From assembly GCA_032821775.1 (NCBI GenBank), contig JAVLRN010000015.1:372001-436000 (forward strand): DNA of 64,000 bases. Reading direction: 5' to 3'. This document shows positions 20,418 through 33,493 of this stretch, one piece after another (within the stretch, counting starts at the first letter, position 1; each line of letters opens with the position of its first letter). A program made the translations under genes and the position numbers. A model generated the notes under the pieces. That model searched no databases and was not told where the DNA came from. It saw nothing but the letters and a program-made list of their open reading frames with translations. Source of the DNA: Sanguinoderma infundibulare. Its lineage: Eukaryota; Basidiomycota; Agaricomycetes; Polyporales; Polyporaceae.

Positions 20418-20424
20418 ATTTTAT
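20418..20424 (-). promoter_or_regulatory. TATA-like element for gene C, unit 2
   Basis: Same element at the same distance from the ATG at 20292. Confidence 0.25.
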
Positions 20425-20869
20425 GGCTCTCCGCAGCGACCAGCGGTTGCATCCTCGGCCATATCCGCGCAGGTTTCGCGCGGATAGCCTGTTCAGTATG
20501 TCCGAGATCTTGCTGCCAGTCCGCGTTCCTGTTCGAGAACGTCAACGCCGCATGCGGCACGATCGGGCTCATGCTCTTTCAGGTTCAGTGGGTCATCACT
20601 TGATGCAGACGACCAAGGGGCCGTGAGCGAGGTCTTGCACTTCGGCGGGACCAGGTTGAGTGTCATCGGTGCCTTGCGCACGAGCACTGCCTGCTCGTAG
20701 CTCTTCAGGTCCTCTGCATTGTGCAGCGCAACTCCTCGCGCACGGACCGATGGGATGGGCGCAAGGAGCTTTTGCGCAGGTGTTACCTTGAGGCACTGTG
20801 AGAACCTGCATCCTCATTTGTGCCCCGCTGTTTTTCTCATTTTTTTCTCCCTATGTTAGAGCCTCGAGT

Positions 20870-22051
20870 ATGATTTCAAAGAAAGCGCCGAGAAAGCGTC
20901 GAGCAGGCCCCCAAGACGACATCAATGACAACCCTGGGGAGGCTGAGCAGCCAACGATGGGCCGTGGGATGCCGGTCGGCACCCGCTTCGTGCCATGGAC
21001 CACGCTCGCGATCCCACCTTCTCCCTACAAGTACCACGTACGTCACGAGATGGTCCCCTTCCGCGACCGGTGCTTGTTTCACGGCGAGGATGCATGCGCC
21101 ACCCTCCTCCGCGAACCAAGAGAAGCAGAGGACGTCCATGACCAGGGGTATGTGCGGCACATCATGCGTGTCGGGGGGACGGATCGGCAGGTCGAGTTCA
21201 GGACGAACAAGGCGGCAATGCGGCACCTGCGTGCGCACGCGCGCGAGCTCGAGTCGGTGCCGGTCCGGCTGTACAAGCGGTCGACGGGGGAGGTGCTTGA
21301 AGAGGCTAAGTGCATCCGGGAGCAAGCATGCTCGCCGTCTCCGGAGTTGCAGAAATATCACTCGCAGAGCGACGACTCGGAGGGAAAGGGGATGCTCCGG
21401 TTCGGCGAGGAGAGCGTGGAGGACTTGGGGGCGTGGGTGCCTTCCTCGTTCATCGAGGAGGACGCGCGCGTGTGGGAGCTCTTTGTCGGACCGAATGGGG
21501 CCTCGTCTGTGGCTGGACCGAGCGGGTGCTCGTCATGGGCTGGATCGAGCGGCTCGTTGGCATCCCCGCCCGAGTCGCAGAGTGAGAGGGACGAGGAGCG
21601 GAACATGTCGCAGCATGACGAGGAGGTCGACGACTTTGGGACTTGGTTGCTTTGGACCGGGGAGGGCGTAGCCGAACCTCAGAGCCCGACTTTACAAGAG
21701 TCAGAGAGCAACGGCAACGAAGATGCGGACAAAGACCAGGGCGTGTTGGTGTATGATGAGGCGGGCGTTGGGGGCTTGGACGCTTGGCAGCCGTACGGAA
21801 CCATCATCTGGCAGCCGCCGCCTGCGGCGAGATGGAGCGCACGACCCAGGCCTGTACCCGTACCCAAGTGCGTTACGCTGCTTCTCCGCAAACAGCGGCG
21901 GCGTCTTCATGCTCGGCAGGCTCGCGATGTGCGACGGCCTCCGCATCGGGCTCGGCCGCCCTCCTTGTCCAAGAATGCACTGCCCGAGCTGCGCCCTGGG
22001 TCCCGTCGACATTTGGGGTTCAAACCCCGTCTGCCATCGTCACCTCCCTAG
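20870..22051 (+). CDS. Gene A: 393-aa acidic protein with repeated LGAW-type motifs, unit 2
   Basis: One uninterrupted exon. The N-terminus is strongly basic (MISKKAPRKRRAG, likely nuclear localisation). A central region reads GTRFVPWTTLAIPPSPYKYH and later RVGGTDRQVEFRTNKAAMRH. The C-terminal half is acidic and Ser-rich and contains three spaced hydrophobic-Trp motifs in acid context: EDLGAW (W189), DDFGTW (W259) and GGLDAW (W306). I chose the ATG at 20870; the frame is open upstream to 20798 but has no ATG there. The last seven codons and the stop lie inside a duplicated piece of gene B (22030 onward), so the natural C-terminus appears replaced. Function unknown; Trp/acidic motifs recall transcription-activation or adaptor-binding motifs, which is speculation. 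Confidence 0.58.
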   Translation: MISKKAPRKRRAGPQDDINDNPGEAEQPTMGRGMPVGTRFVPWTTLAIPPSPYKYHVRHEMVPFRDRCLFHGEDACATLLREPREAEDVHDQGYVRHIMRVGGTDRQVEFRTNKAAMRHLRAHARELESVPVRLYKRSTGEVLEEAKCIREQACSPSPELQKYHSQSDDSEGKGMLRFGEESVEDLGAWVPSSFIEEDARVWELFVGPNGASSVAGPSGCSSWAGSSGSLASPPESQSERDEERNMSQHDEEVDDFGTWLLWTGEGVAEPQSPTLQESESNGNEDADKDQGVLVYDEAGVGGLDAWQPYGTIIWQPPPAARWSARPRPVPVPKCVTLLLRKQRRRLHARQARDVRRPPHRARPPSLSKNALPELRPGSRRHLGFKPRLPSSPP

Positions 22052-22474
22052 CGACCCGGTCCAAATTAGGAGCACATGCGACTTCCGGTCCCCTTGTCCC
22101 TCCTCTGAGGAGCCATCATGCTTGCCTTACCTCCAGCACAACCCCATCTTGTTCTCGAAACATGTCTCTCCCCGCAAAGAAGCACCATCTGTCGTCCCCT
22201 ATCCCCGTTTTGGCGGGCACAAAGAGAAAGCAGTCTCAGAACGCTGCCGATCGCACCAATCACCTGGCGTACGAACTCTAAACACGCACACGGCAACAAT
22301 TTTCAGCACCCGAAGCAGCTGCGCTACGCGAAGCGTCAGTGTCTTCCGACCTCCCTCTCCAACATTAAGACCTCGACCACCCGAGAACCTCATGTAGAGG
22401 CCAGAGAACCTCATGTAGAACACACATCTAGTCAGAAGCATGGAGCGCATCATGGAACGACCGTGAGTCATCAC
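22030..22474 (+). pseudogene. Inverted partial copy of gene B, unit 2
   Basis: Same inverted pseudogene segment; its first ~22 bp encode the C-terminal residues and stop codon of gene A. Confidence 0.8.
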
Positions 22475-24461
22475 GTACGTCCCTCCTCAGATTCTCTTGC
22501 GCTACTCAGAGACGATTCCCGTGGTTTATTGACACTGATGGTTCGTAATACATATTTCAGGGTTTCAGGCTATCCTTGGGTTCACGCTTAGGATGCGATA
22601 TATGATGATGATCCGGTCGCAAGCACTTTGAATGTCCCCACCGGCTTTCTGATGGCCCTCGGATTTCGCATGCACGAACGCAAACGCGAGGATCACGAAC
22701 CGCCTCTCTGTTTTTGTCTCGGCCACCTCTGCGCCTGTGTTCTGCAACCATACGCGTTCGTGCAGTGGACGACTAGAGTGCTCTACTAACTGTCCATTCG
22801 TCCCGCAACAGAACCACCCAACGTGTGGCAAAGGCGTGGCAGTTCAAATGCGGCATTCGAGGTGAGTGGTCGTCGCGAGTTTCTCCTTCTAATCATGGCT
22901 CATGAAACGTCCCACTGGACTGGTCAGGCACATCATATTTTATTGGTCGCGTAGCTACGGCATGTACATCGACGGCTTGATGGGTTAACACCGATTCCGG
23001 CCGGTCGTGGCCTTGCCTTCGCCTGCACAGACGGAGAAAAACCTCTTCGCAGCACGGGGTCTGCACCCGCTACATGCAACAATCACCGTGAACAGTGTCA
23101 TAGACGGTCTGAAACCATGGGCATCATGTAGGATGGAAGACTCAAGAGTGCATGCCGACGTCGCTCGATGGCATTGTAGATGTGGAATTCAAAGGTGCGC
23201 AACCCACACTGAAGGACCGCGGGCGAGTGTGAGTCTCCGCCTGACGACAGCACTGCGCGTGGCATGCCACTCTGTTCACTGCCGCGCATCTCGTTCCCAA
23301 TCAACCGCTTCTGTGTCCGGCCGCCGTTCGTTCCGATGAGTACACCTCAAGCTTCGCGCTTCGCCCTGGCGTGACCATGGACCGCATCTCGCACTCATAT
23401 CCACAGCCGACATAACCCTTGATATATGAAAATGAGCCTGCGGCGCCGCGCCCCGTCTCCCAAACGTCGGGGTGTATCGTCAAGCCCACATCGAGAACGT
23501 CCGAGACACTTGCGAGCCTCGACGCAGCGCAGTGACGGTGCATCGCTCTCCGGCGTTGCCGTAGCTGCTGCCGCCCCTGCTTCTACCGTTGATGGTCTTT
23601 TGGCCAATCATGGCTTCCTGCCCGGGCACGCGCTTCATGGTCACGCCGTTTGCAAGGCCAGCCACCTCCCACGCGCGTGAGACGGACATGTGCTGCAGCT
23701 TCGCGACCTCGGCGATCAGTGCCTCGATCGTCGGTTCGTCATCCACGAGCGTGTTGGAACCGCTCGGCGACGGGGGAACGGGAAGCGGACAACGCCTGGA
23801 CAGGCTCGGACACGCTGACCGGTGAGCTTCACTTGGACTTGAGCCTGTTCGCGGATCCACTTGCGTGCAGTGGTGTGTTCCGGTGAGGAAAATGAGGTGG
23901 CGCACTTCGTCCTCGAACCCGCCGTTGGAGCTGAAGCTCACACTCCGCTCATTTGATGAGAAACCAGCACTGTATTAGAATCATGTCGTAAGTACACGCG
24001 ATATATGTTGCTACCTCCAGATTCCATCTCGATTCGCCCCGTTGTCGCGGACCCTGCATATCTACCAGCGTACTGCCACATTCCGACGACCGCGGGTGCG
24101 ATCATGAATCGCCGTTGTATGCGAGATCAATGGGCGGTCATCCGCAGGTGCCTGGAGAGTGGTTAGCCGATCTGGATACCGCATGGTCCGCGTTCATGGT
24201 TCACGTTACCGCTTTCTCCGAATCTAGGTGGTGCGCAGTGCGCACGGACCGCGGCGCGAGGTATTTAGGAGGTCCCAGGTCGCAGATATCCCCATCTCCG
24301 TCTCTGCTCGTCCGCCGCCATCCGCTTGTGCTGTTACTCCCGCTCTGCGCGTCCTCCTCTGTGCACGCGGAAGCCGGTGTCTGCGTTCGTCGTGAACGTC
24401 GCTCGGACGAGGTACGTTGCATGCTGGGTCGCCGACAGACCTTTCAACCCTGATCGCCATT

Positions 24462-24774
24462 GTCCCGACAGACCCCAGCCGCGCGGTTCCTTCCGCCAAA
24501 GCAGCACGATGTAAGTCCATCCGGTCCTCGGATTCGACTGTGGATGTGCGAACTGACCATCTTTTGCCCGTCGCACCTCTGTGCGAAGGCCCCAGACCGC
24601 CAGTTTGTCTCACCGGCTCCCAGACGACCCTCTAGCTGCATACGAGCGTGTGAACGTCGCTTACCGCCCTGGTATCGACAGACCAGAGCCGCGCGGTTGC
24701 GTCCGTCCACTCAGCACGGTGTAAGTCCACTCCGCTGTCGTGCTCGACTCTGGATGTGCAAACTGATGGTGTTG
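24462..24774. repeat. Imperfect tandem duplication, 210-bp period, unit 2
   Basis: Same duplication as at 8563-8875, unchanged. Confidence 0.7.
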
Positions 24775-26193
24775 CGGATCCTACCGAGCGTCCGTACGAC
24801 GCGGCCTTGTTGTGGGTGTCCGGATGGTTGCGACGGGGTGGACGGTGATTAGTATAGTGGCAGTAAAGTATCAGGGTTGAGTGCGACTCACAGGTGACGA
24901 CGAGGAGTATGGATGGGTGTCCAAATAGGCGCGAATGGGGAATGCAGCCCCACGCCATCTCGTTCGTCGTGGGCCACAATCCCGACTCCGTCTCTCCTGG
25001 AGATGCGCCACAGAGCACAAGTTCGGAGCGAGGCTGATCTCGGTCGCCATCGTATCATAGTGGTCGCGACGTCCGTTGTCGGGCCGAGCAGTGGGCATCA
25101 TGTCGTCTGGCAAGGCCACAGCTGCGGATGCACCTCACCCCATTGATGGGGTGCATTCACAGCTATTCGTCGGGTACCCTAAGGGGTGTGTCGTCGATAT
25201 CGTGCAGCGCCAATTTGGTGTGGTAACCGACCGATTGACCAGGGACCGATGGCGAATCGAGTGTCACGGAACGTAGTGACACGACTGTCTCAGTATTGCC
25301 GACCTTCGCCCGACCGATCCAAGCGTGCGGCGTACGTGTCGGAGACGTCTGAGTGCCATCACGATGTCTATCACCGCTGTTCGAGTTTCTTCGCGATGCT
25401 GCTAGAAGCCCAAAAGCTGTTTGGCCTGTCAAGTTGCGTTCGTGAGGAGGACCCTGCTGTCAATGATGTCCGCAGTCAGGAGCCGAACGCACGGTTCTAG
25501 ACCCCTCAACCTGATCTCGTCAAGCTTCTCCCGCGTTTCCGGTACAGATTTGACTGGACGACCTTCCAAGGAGCACGTTGCTAGTCCAGTGACGAGGGGG
25601 GAGAATGGACACGGCCATAGGTATTTCATCCGATGATAGATACAACATTGGTTCTTGGGGAACGGTTAACGCCGAAAAGTTCTTGAGGCCGCTCCACCAT
25701 CGCACTCTCCCAATTCGGCTTCTGGAGATATAGTGAGACGTTGGTACGTGACGGGCCACGGCAAATGATGAGAACTTACCTCACAATGATGGCATTGAGA
25801 CTTTGCATCACGGGACGTGAGCTGATAATGTACGTTTGAAAGGATGAGAGTAGAGTGGCTCAGCACGAGGCTATGCCCCAGGCAGCGAGCCAAGCGCTAG
25901 GATCCGTTCATGAGATAAATGTGTTCGATAGCTTCCGGTAGACCACATTCAACAACCGTAGATGGACCGCGTTGTGGTCGTAGCAAAACGCAATACATCG
26001 CCAGTGACGGATATGTACAGGGTGCGGTATGGCTCGGTGCAGCGCGCATGCCCTTGTAGCTCGAAGCTTGGACCGCGCCGCAGAGAATGGAAAAGGAAGC
26101 TGAGATTATTGTCCCTAAAACAGGATTTTGATGATGCGAGACGGTCTTCAGAGACTAACCTTCCGAATTTGACATTCCGAGAACGACCGGACG

Positions 26194-26929
26194 CTACAGG
26201 CTGAATACGGCTCGCGGTCTCAGACCTATCACCCCTCCGCCCCTCCCGTCCCATCCCAGAATGGAAGCCCTGCACACCGGGCATCTGTGTGGTATCCGGC
26301 ATCAGTATCGCCTCTGACAGCGGCATGCACATGAGAGCGTACCTGGCAATCATCCGCTCGCCCGGAGGAAGGGTATATGCACCCCGCTGGATCGTCGTCT
26401 TCACCGCCGTGAACAGACACTCACCACAAAGGACGTGTCCGCACGGCGTGATCGTGGCGTAGGATGGCGGCGAGAAACAGATGGGGCACGTATACGCCGC
26501 AAGAGGCTCCACCTCATCTATTGGGACTGTGTGGACGGAGTGCTCCGGTTGAGCTTGCACTTTCGGGGTCGTTTCCGAGTCGCTCGGCTCCGTGAGTAAA
26601 GAAAGCGGCGTGGGAGCGTAGTCGGTAGGCGGAGGGAGGGAGACAGCGCGAGCGGACGACCTCAGAAGTGATGGGGACGCGAAATTTTCGAGGAATGGAG
26701 CATCACGAGCCGTTGCGCGGCGAGTATTGGGCGGAACACCCGTAGATGAAAACATAAGGCGGACACGGACATGACCCCCGCATGGCAGCTGCCCATAGAC
26801 TGTCGATAGCGCGGGCCAGGCGATGCCGGTGCGGTGGAGGTTGCGCAGCGTCGACAACTGTGTCACGATTCGCGCCTGCTGGTCCGCGTTGGAGGTGGGC
26901 AACAGGCCGACGGTCGGGTTATTGACCAT
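26194..26929 (-). CDS. RING-finger protein, unit 2
   Basis: Exons 26929-26343 and 26284-26194; product identical to unit 1 as far as I can read, with all eight zinc ligands present. Confidence 0.78.
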
Positions 26930-28456
26930 GTGGCCCGGCGACGTTCACGTTCAGCGGCTGCGATTGCGATGATGAATGAGGCAAGGTGATCATGCATATA
27001 GTCAAGGATGGAAGGAACGGAGGGACGTACGGAGATGGACCGGTCGCGCGGCGGCGGACACGAGCGAGGGATGTTGATGTTGTTGGCGCCTTTGAGGTTC
27101 GGGGGCGGGGGAGAGGAGGAGAGAGGGAATTGTTCTCGATGGGTGCGCATCCAGTCGTGCAAGTCCCTGACGTCGGTGATGGCCTAGACGATGTATGCGG
27201 GCTTCAAGGAGGGTCTGGAAAATGAATCTCGGCTTGGGTTTCCTGCTTGAAGCGACGGTCGGGAAAGAGGAAGGAAGAGGGCGAAGAGGGAGTGTTTTGG
27301 GAAGTAGTTGGGCATGAACTTCGGAGGGGTGGAAGACACGGGAGCAGCGGTGCAGGCGTGGAGGACGAGGATGGGCGCGCACATGTGCGGTGTGCTCAAG
27401 CACGCTGGCGGCGACGAGAGCGGTGGTGGGAGGTGTACGATGGCCTGCAGGTGCAGTGTGCGGCATGAGTTGGGTGGGCTTGAAGAGACGACGCGGTGGG
27501 CAGAAGAGTGTGTTCCTGGTGATTGCGGGTCGCGAAGGCGGATGCTGGAGAAGCCTGGAACAAGTAGTGCCAAGGCAGCCTGGGTGCTGAACGTGCTGGT
27601 GCTGAACGTGAACGTCGAACGCGTACCCGGATGTGGGGATAGATAAGATAAGACTGATCGCCGATCCAAGCTCCGCCCCCGGTCCTTCCACGGTCCATGA
27701 TCATCCTCTCTCCAGAGCCCGGTTTGTACACGAGCATCAGCCAGCAACTCGTTTGAGAAGCTCCGGTCGCGGATCTAGGAAGCCAGGGTGTGGCCGCACC
27801 GCAGAAAAGTATGTGCGTACCGCAGAAACCGCACCGCAGAAAAGTATGTATGGCAGTATCAGCAGACCGGGTCGAATGGCGGCCATGACATGCCTTATGA
27901 CGACTCTGACTTTCGCGCAGCACTCACGCCCGAGCTTCTCTCAGTGCTTCTGCGAAACGATCCTCGCCCTACCATATATCCAATGCTCGGCACTCGCTGC
28001 GCGCGAAGATCCGCTCGGAGTCGACGTTGTCAGGTGAGTCAAAGATGAGTAACGAAAGTTTTGCAAAGCCTAAGGCGCTAAGGGTCTATGCTCCTCTCCT
28101 TGCCATCACCAGTCCAGCACCGGGCGGTTAGACTCCAGCACCGACTCGCGCGATGGGCGGAATATACACAGACTACCACCAGGACACACAAAGCCGCGGC
28201 ACAGCAGACTCCATCGCGCGGCCGCACCCCGCGAGCTCCGGGTTTCGGAACGTTCCATGGCCAGCGGCGGCAGTGCGGCCAATACGGCGAACATGTCCAT
28301 CATGCCAACAAGGCTCCAACGAGTCGACACTCGCCCTCGACTCTCTCGACGTCGAACAAACAAACGATCGGCCCCACTCTGCTGTGCACGACAATGGCAA
28401 CTGGGAGCGCGCGCGACACGCTCCACTGCCCCACCGCGCGCGATCGGTGGCTAACG

Positions 28457-28486
28457 TCGCGGGCGATTTTCGCTGATCGCCCGCGA
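28457..28486. other. Perfect 11-bp GC-rich hairpin, unit 2
   Basis: Same stem and loop as at 12558-12587. Confidence 0.75.
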
Positions 28487-29844
28487 AGCACCTTGGAGGG
28501 ACGGAACGCGTTCACGGGGATGCAGGTGAGCAAGGACCTTTTTTTATCTCACCCGCGCGAGCCTCATGCCATCGCCTACGTGGGACGACGTGGAGGCTCG
28601 TTGCGAATCCAACAAGTCGCACGCGCGACTCGAATAGCCAAGTGCGAAAACCTCGGTCCGCAACGTACGCGTAGACGCTCGTGCGCGTGCTGCGAACAAA
28701 AAAAAGGAAGGGCGCAACTTGCCTTCGGGGCTTTATGTATTGGCCACCGGGGGTGTGTTATAGGCTGGAAGCACTGCACACGAAGTGGAGCGAACGTCCG
28801 CGGCGCGTGTTATAGGGTGTTCGGACTGTGAGAGCCTCCGAGTCCCCTCGTCGAATGCCGTTTCGATGTGGTCGTGGCGGTCAATGTAATATACCCATTC
28901 CTATTTCTTGCTTGTTCCGGCGCCAGGCTTGTGGTTCTATGCGCAGCGCGTCTTGGCGGGGGTTTTCTTCAGACCGCCGTTCAGCGCGTGCACATCTTCG
29001 TTCCGCACCCGGGCGTCACCCCCGGGCGCGGTAGTATGTACGCTTTCCGCGCCCGCGATGCGGTGATCAGCGGGTGGGCAGGGGGCACCATCCGATTAGC
29101 ACGTGCAAGTTTGGTCTCGCATCCTTTTCCCAAGGGAACGTTCTGAGGGTCCCACGAGGCTACGATAGCGCGTCCAGAGGAGGGTCACAGTCGTGAGCTC
29201 CGGACGCCTTATCGCTTCTGTGGTCCCACACTAGTTCGCGGCGGCACGTATTGCGCAGAGCGTCGTTCGGATTTGAAGCTTCCTTTTGGGGAGTGTCTGA
29301 CGGTAGAAGATGAAATTGGCATGCTTCTGCGCCCGTGAGCGAATCGCGAAAAGACCGCAGCGACCCGGCGCCGTATGTCGTTCTCGCTCATGATACCGTA
29401 TGGTCAATGATTTACGAGCGGGCGTTTTCTGGCAGGACATGTGGCGACGCACCCTCCTTCGCATGTCCCGTATGTCTTGGTCCATGAGCTTGGCATGGGC
29501 GCGCGCATGGTAAAGAAGTTGGCTCCCTTTTCTGTCTTCAAGTTGGTCGAGTCGTTTCTCGTTTGGATCACTGCTCAGATGACCCGTCCGGTCAGCCGAA
29601 TTGTTTTTGCATCCAGCGTTATCATAATTCTTTCAAAGTTGAACGACGATCTGCCATTTCCGCTGGCGTCATGCGCGATGTATGGGAGTTCCGAGAAAGC
29701 CCGCGATGCCATACCCAGCATGATGAATAAAATGTACCTTCGGCAACATTTCCTGTAGCTACTCATGCATACAAACAAAATCGTCCAGTAACCTGCAATC
29801 TAATTGGCATGACGCCCGAGCGAGATCGCGACCGAGAGCTCCCC

Positions 29845-30757
29845 CTAGCTCAGGGTGCGTATCTCGACCTCAGGGAAGTAGTGCGTCGTGCCGTTGATCT
29901 TGGACCGACGGATGCTCATGATGTACAATGCGTCGAGATGCCGAGGTGCTGCGCCCCATGCTGCCCATCCCTCCCAGGAGCACCTTCTGTTCTGGAATTC
30001 TTCTGGGTGCTGCCGCTGTCGAAAAATCCGTCAGTCCTCTATACTCACAACGCTCCGACGGGGCGTATGGAAAGGTGTGACGCACGAGGTATTTGATGTA
30101 CCAGACGACCTGGCAGGCGATAATGTCCGAGAGGAGACAGCGGGGTTCGTTGTATTCGGTTGGCTGCGCGTTGAAGACGACAGGGTTGAACTCAGGGTCG
30201 TCAGGGAACTGGCGGATGCGATGAAAGCGCAGTAACGTTAGGATCAAGACTTGGGAGCCCGCGGATGGGGACGAGGCGGAGGATCGTCACAAATTAATAC
30301 TCACAAGGGCACGGAGCGCTAGAGCTGGTGTGGCGTTCTGCCACAGCATCCCATATTGATGGTCCAGGCCTGCGACGTGATCGCATAGACTTCGGCTCAC
30401 CAACATCGACCACTGTCTGACGTCGGAGAGGTTGGTCTGCTCGTCGATGCCTTTGAAGGTGGGGAACGTGCGGAGATAGTCGCTTATGCTGGCGACTTTG
30501 CTGAGCTGAAGACCGCGCTGTGCCGTCAAGGTGTCCCAAACATCTAGCCGGAAATCCGGGTCAAGGGTGCCAAGAGAGGCAGGGAAAGGGACCTTGAGGA
30601 CTGTTGAGGGGAGTCGGTGAGCTTCCAGAGCGCCACGGCATAAAGCACTAGTACCGGTAATGTATTCACAGGCCTGGGCCAAGTTTCCGCTCCAGTACGC
30701 CACCGTCGGTACCTCGCCGCATAGCAAATCAAATATGTTTCGTTGCCGTTTCACACG
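29845..30757 (-). CDS. Gene G, unit 2
   Basis: Exons 30757-30305, 30208-30086 and 29991-29845; same sequence as unit 1. Confidence 0.58.
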
Positions 30758-30795
30758 CTGCGAATGACCGGGACAAGGGCTTGAGATAGGGAGGG

Positions 30796-30873
30796 TTTTC
30801 GTGAATAATCCGGACGGTGAGTTTTCGTGAATAATCCGGACGGTGAGTTTTCATGAATGATCTGGACGGTGAC
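30796..30873. repeat. 26-bp minisatellite, three copies, unit 2
   Basis: Same three copies as at 14897-14974; no copy-number change. Confidence 0.9.
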
Positions 30874-31363
30874 TTCTGGTGTAGGTATACAGTCCGGACG
30901 GCAGGAGGGAGCGGAGAGCGGGAAGGACGCGCCATCGTCTGCGTCTGCGCCCGAGCTAAATGTACGTACATACGGACATGATCAGGCAAGATCTACAACA
31001 GAGCGGTAAGGCGAAACTCGCCATGTTTCTCTATCTAACACACGGGTACTTTCCAGACGGAAATCCTCCCCCCTGCGATCCGAGTCAAACCAAGGCAACG
31101 TACCTGGAACAAAAATCCGCTCACTAGCCACAAAGCGCAAAACCCGACATTAGGGCCGGTACACTGAGCAGTGAGTTCAAAACAGAGGCAGACGGTGCCA
31201 GTGCCGAGGCCTGCGACGCATCGACTCCCACCTACGGCTAATGGCGTACGAATGAACCAAACGAGACCGCGTGCAGACGCTCCTACTCCGCCATCCGAAA
31301 TTAGTACGTCTGTCGTCCGGACTCGCCAGATACGCGAATAAATTGGGTATAAGATGGACTCAC

Positions 31364-31965
31364 CCTCCGCCAGTGACCCTTGACGCTGCTGTGTTGGCTG
31401 AGCGCGATATCGCACGCCTTCTCGGCTTCCACGAAGCTGCACACAGCACCGTCAGTCGAGGACGGAAGACGACGTCATGTTACGTACTTGTTGGCCTTCA
31501 GATACGCTGCAGCAAGGTTAAGCTGGTAGTGCGGCAGCTCCGGCTCGATCCGGTGTGCGCAGTAGCGGGAACGGGGACGGGAATGGCAAGGGTGGGAAGG
31601 GACATGTTGGTGAGGTTAGGAGGCAGTGGGAGTTGCAAGCGCAGAGGAGGGCCGCGCTTCGCGAGGCGGGAAAGGCATAGCAGAAGGGGACCTCGAAGAA
31701 CCATGACGGCGAGATCGCGTTCTACTTTGCTGAGGTCGCCTTTTCTGAACGCGAGATTTCCCTGCGACTCGATGCATGAGGGTCATATTGTAGTAGCAGA
31801 ACCTGTTCCTTTTCTCGTTCGGCACACATATATCTCCACTCCATGAGCTCCCCGACGGTCATGTCCGAATCGTCCGGCTTGTTCTCCGCATCCTGACCGC
31901 CAAAGTCGAAATCCACATCCCACAGGTCCTCCTCTTCCTCCGTACCCCATCCATACACGTCGGAC
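31364..31965 (-). CDS. TPR-repeat protein gene fragment (unit 2/3 junction copy)
   Basis: Identical in layout and exon sequence to the copy at 15465-16066. The same truncation point after the donor next to 31364 is present, so the loss of the 3' part predates amplification of the array. Confidence 0.45.
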
Positions 31966-32620
31966 CTTACATAGGTACGATCGGGCCTGCTCAGCTGGTG
32001 CTCGCAACCCGGGAACGTATGAAAACACGCACCTCATCCGTCCCACTCCCTCTCCTTTCCCGACCTCACTCCGCTCTCCACTGAGGCCTTGCCTAAACAA
32101 CCTTCCAAGGTTGTTGCCGGCGACTATCATGAGGAGTAAGCCATCTGCCCACGTATCCAAGAGGGCACTCCGAAGCTGAGCTTACCAGCAAGGCTCCCGA
32201 CCGACTCTACGACGACCAGATGAGATGACCTGGGGAGTTGATGCGCGTGTAGTATGATATGCTTCTCGCGGCGATCGCCAAATTAAGAAGGCTGACGAGT
32301 CAGGTACCAGGAACAAGTTGATCAGCGACTCACCTTCAAATGCACCGCGTCTTCGCGTCTTCGTCCTGCTCAGGACATGTACGCCATCCACAGTTTGGCG
32401 TCAACAACCCTCCATGATGGCATGGAGTCTTGTCCGGACGAATATTCGAAAGAATCAGTATCGCGTACGTGAACGAGGAGATAGACCGCACTTACCGCAC
32501 TCTACAGCTGGCTGTCCGGTCCACTCACCACTCCGACACGCAACCCCACGCCGACATGCCCGGCTCGATGTCAACAACCCTCCATGGGATGTCCAGGTGG
32601 ACTGCAGAGGACGGTCCCGT

Positions 32621-32842
32621 CTATCTGGGACAACAGATTTGAATATACTTAGCATCCCTGCGAATCATCCGCTTGTCGGGGGGAAGGGTATACGCACCCC
32701 GCTGGATCGTCGTCTTCACCGCCGTGTACGGATCCTTGTCACAAAGGACATGTCCGCACAGCGTGATCGTGGCATAGGACGGCGGCGAAAAACAGATGGG
32801 GCATGTATAAGCTGCAAGAGGCTCCACCTCGTCTATTGGCAC
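32621..32842 (-). pseudogene. Truncated RING-finger copy, unit 3
   Basis: Same partial duplicate. One extra substitution is seen (GCATAGG instead of GCGTAGG near 32773). It shares diagnostic bases with the damaged full-length copy of this same unit at 42054-42828. Confidence 0.75.
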
Positions 32843-32899
32843 TGTGTCAAGGGAGCGCTCCGGTCAGAGATGGTGACCTGTGAAAGGAGCATGATTCAG

Positions 32900-33268
32900 T
32901 CAGCCGGAACTGTTCAGCGCGCCTCCCGGAAACTGGAACGGGAACGCACCACGCCGACTTCTGCGTGCGCCGTCCGCTCGTTCGCGCTGTCGTCGGGTGC
33001 CTTCCGGTGGCTGACGACGCCCACTCCATGGTGCGAGCAAGATGCCTGTCATTCGTCAAGACACGGTCAGCACACTCTAACCAGAACGCACAGATCCCAA
33101 ACGAGCACCACGCGGGCAGGACTTACCAAGCATCCTGAACACGAACCCAGTCCACATGGTGTCCGCCACGTCCAACACAACACCGAGCTCTTCCAACTCA
33201 TTGACGAGCATCGCGTCGTAGACGACGGTCGAGATCGAGAGCCTGAACGCGGTGCCGATGAAACCGAT
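32900..33268 (-). CDS. Unknown coding segment D, unit 3
   Basis: Exons 33268-33127 and 33045-32900; sequence as in unit 2. Confidence 0.35.
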
Positions 33269-33493
33269 CTAGAGAGCATGCCATATTTGCTGGGGAAGCT
33301 GTGTGCGCTGGGGACGAGGGTAGAGCTGGAGCAGATGGAAGATGAGCAAGGGGGAAAGTAGCGAGTTTCGAGGGAAACCAACAAACGAACATCACGTACT
33401 GCCTATTGTGTTCGCATCAGCATAGCATGTGTGGGCTGCGGATGTGCCAGCTGTGTGTCAGCCGAGGTTAAGGCAATTGATGGGGCGGTAAAC

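Larger units (their letters stand above)
15920..31818. repeat. Tandem array unit 2 (15,899 bp)
   Basis: This is the second period. Its left half is almost identical to units 3 and 4 (only scattered substitutions, such as 17766 G versus C in the others). Its right half matches unit 1. Gene A, gene B, gene C, the RING gene and gene G all have open frames here, so this unit is the best reference copy. Confidence 0.97.

Noticed and set aside
20798..20869. Signal-peptide-like extension of gene A (hydrophobic FFSFFSP stretch)
   Set aside because: The extension begins with GTG, not ATG, and there is no in-frame ATG before 20870; the hydrophobic text comes from a pyrimidine-rich tract ending in TTAG, more like an intron end.
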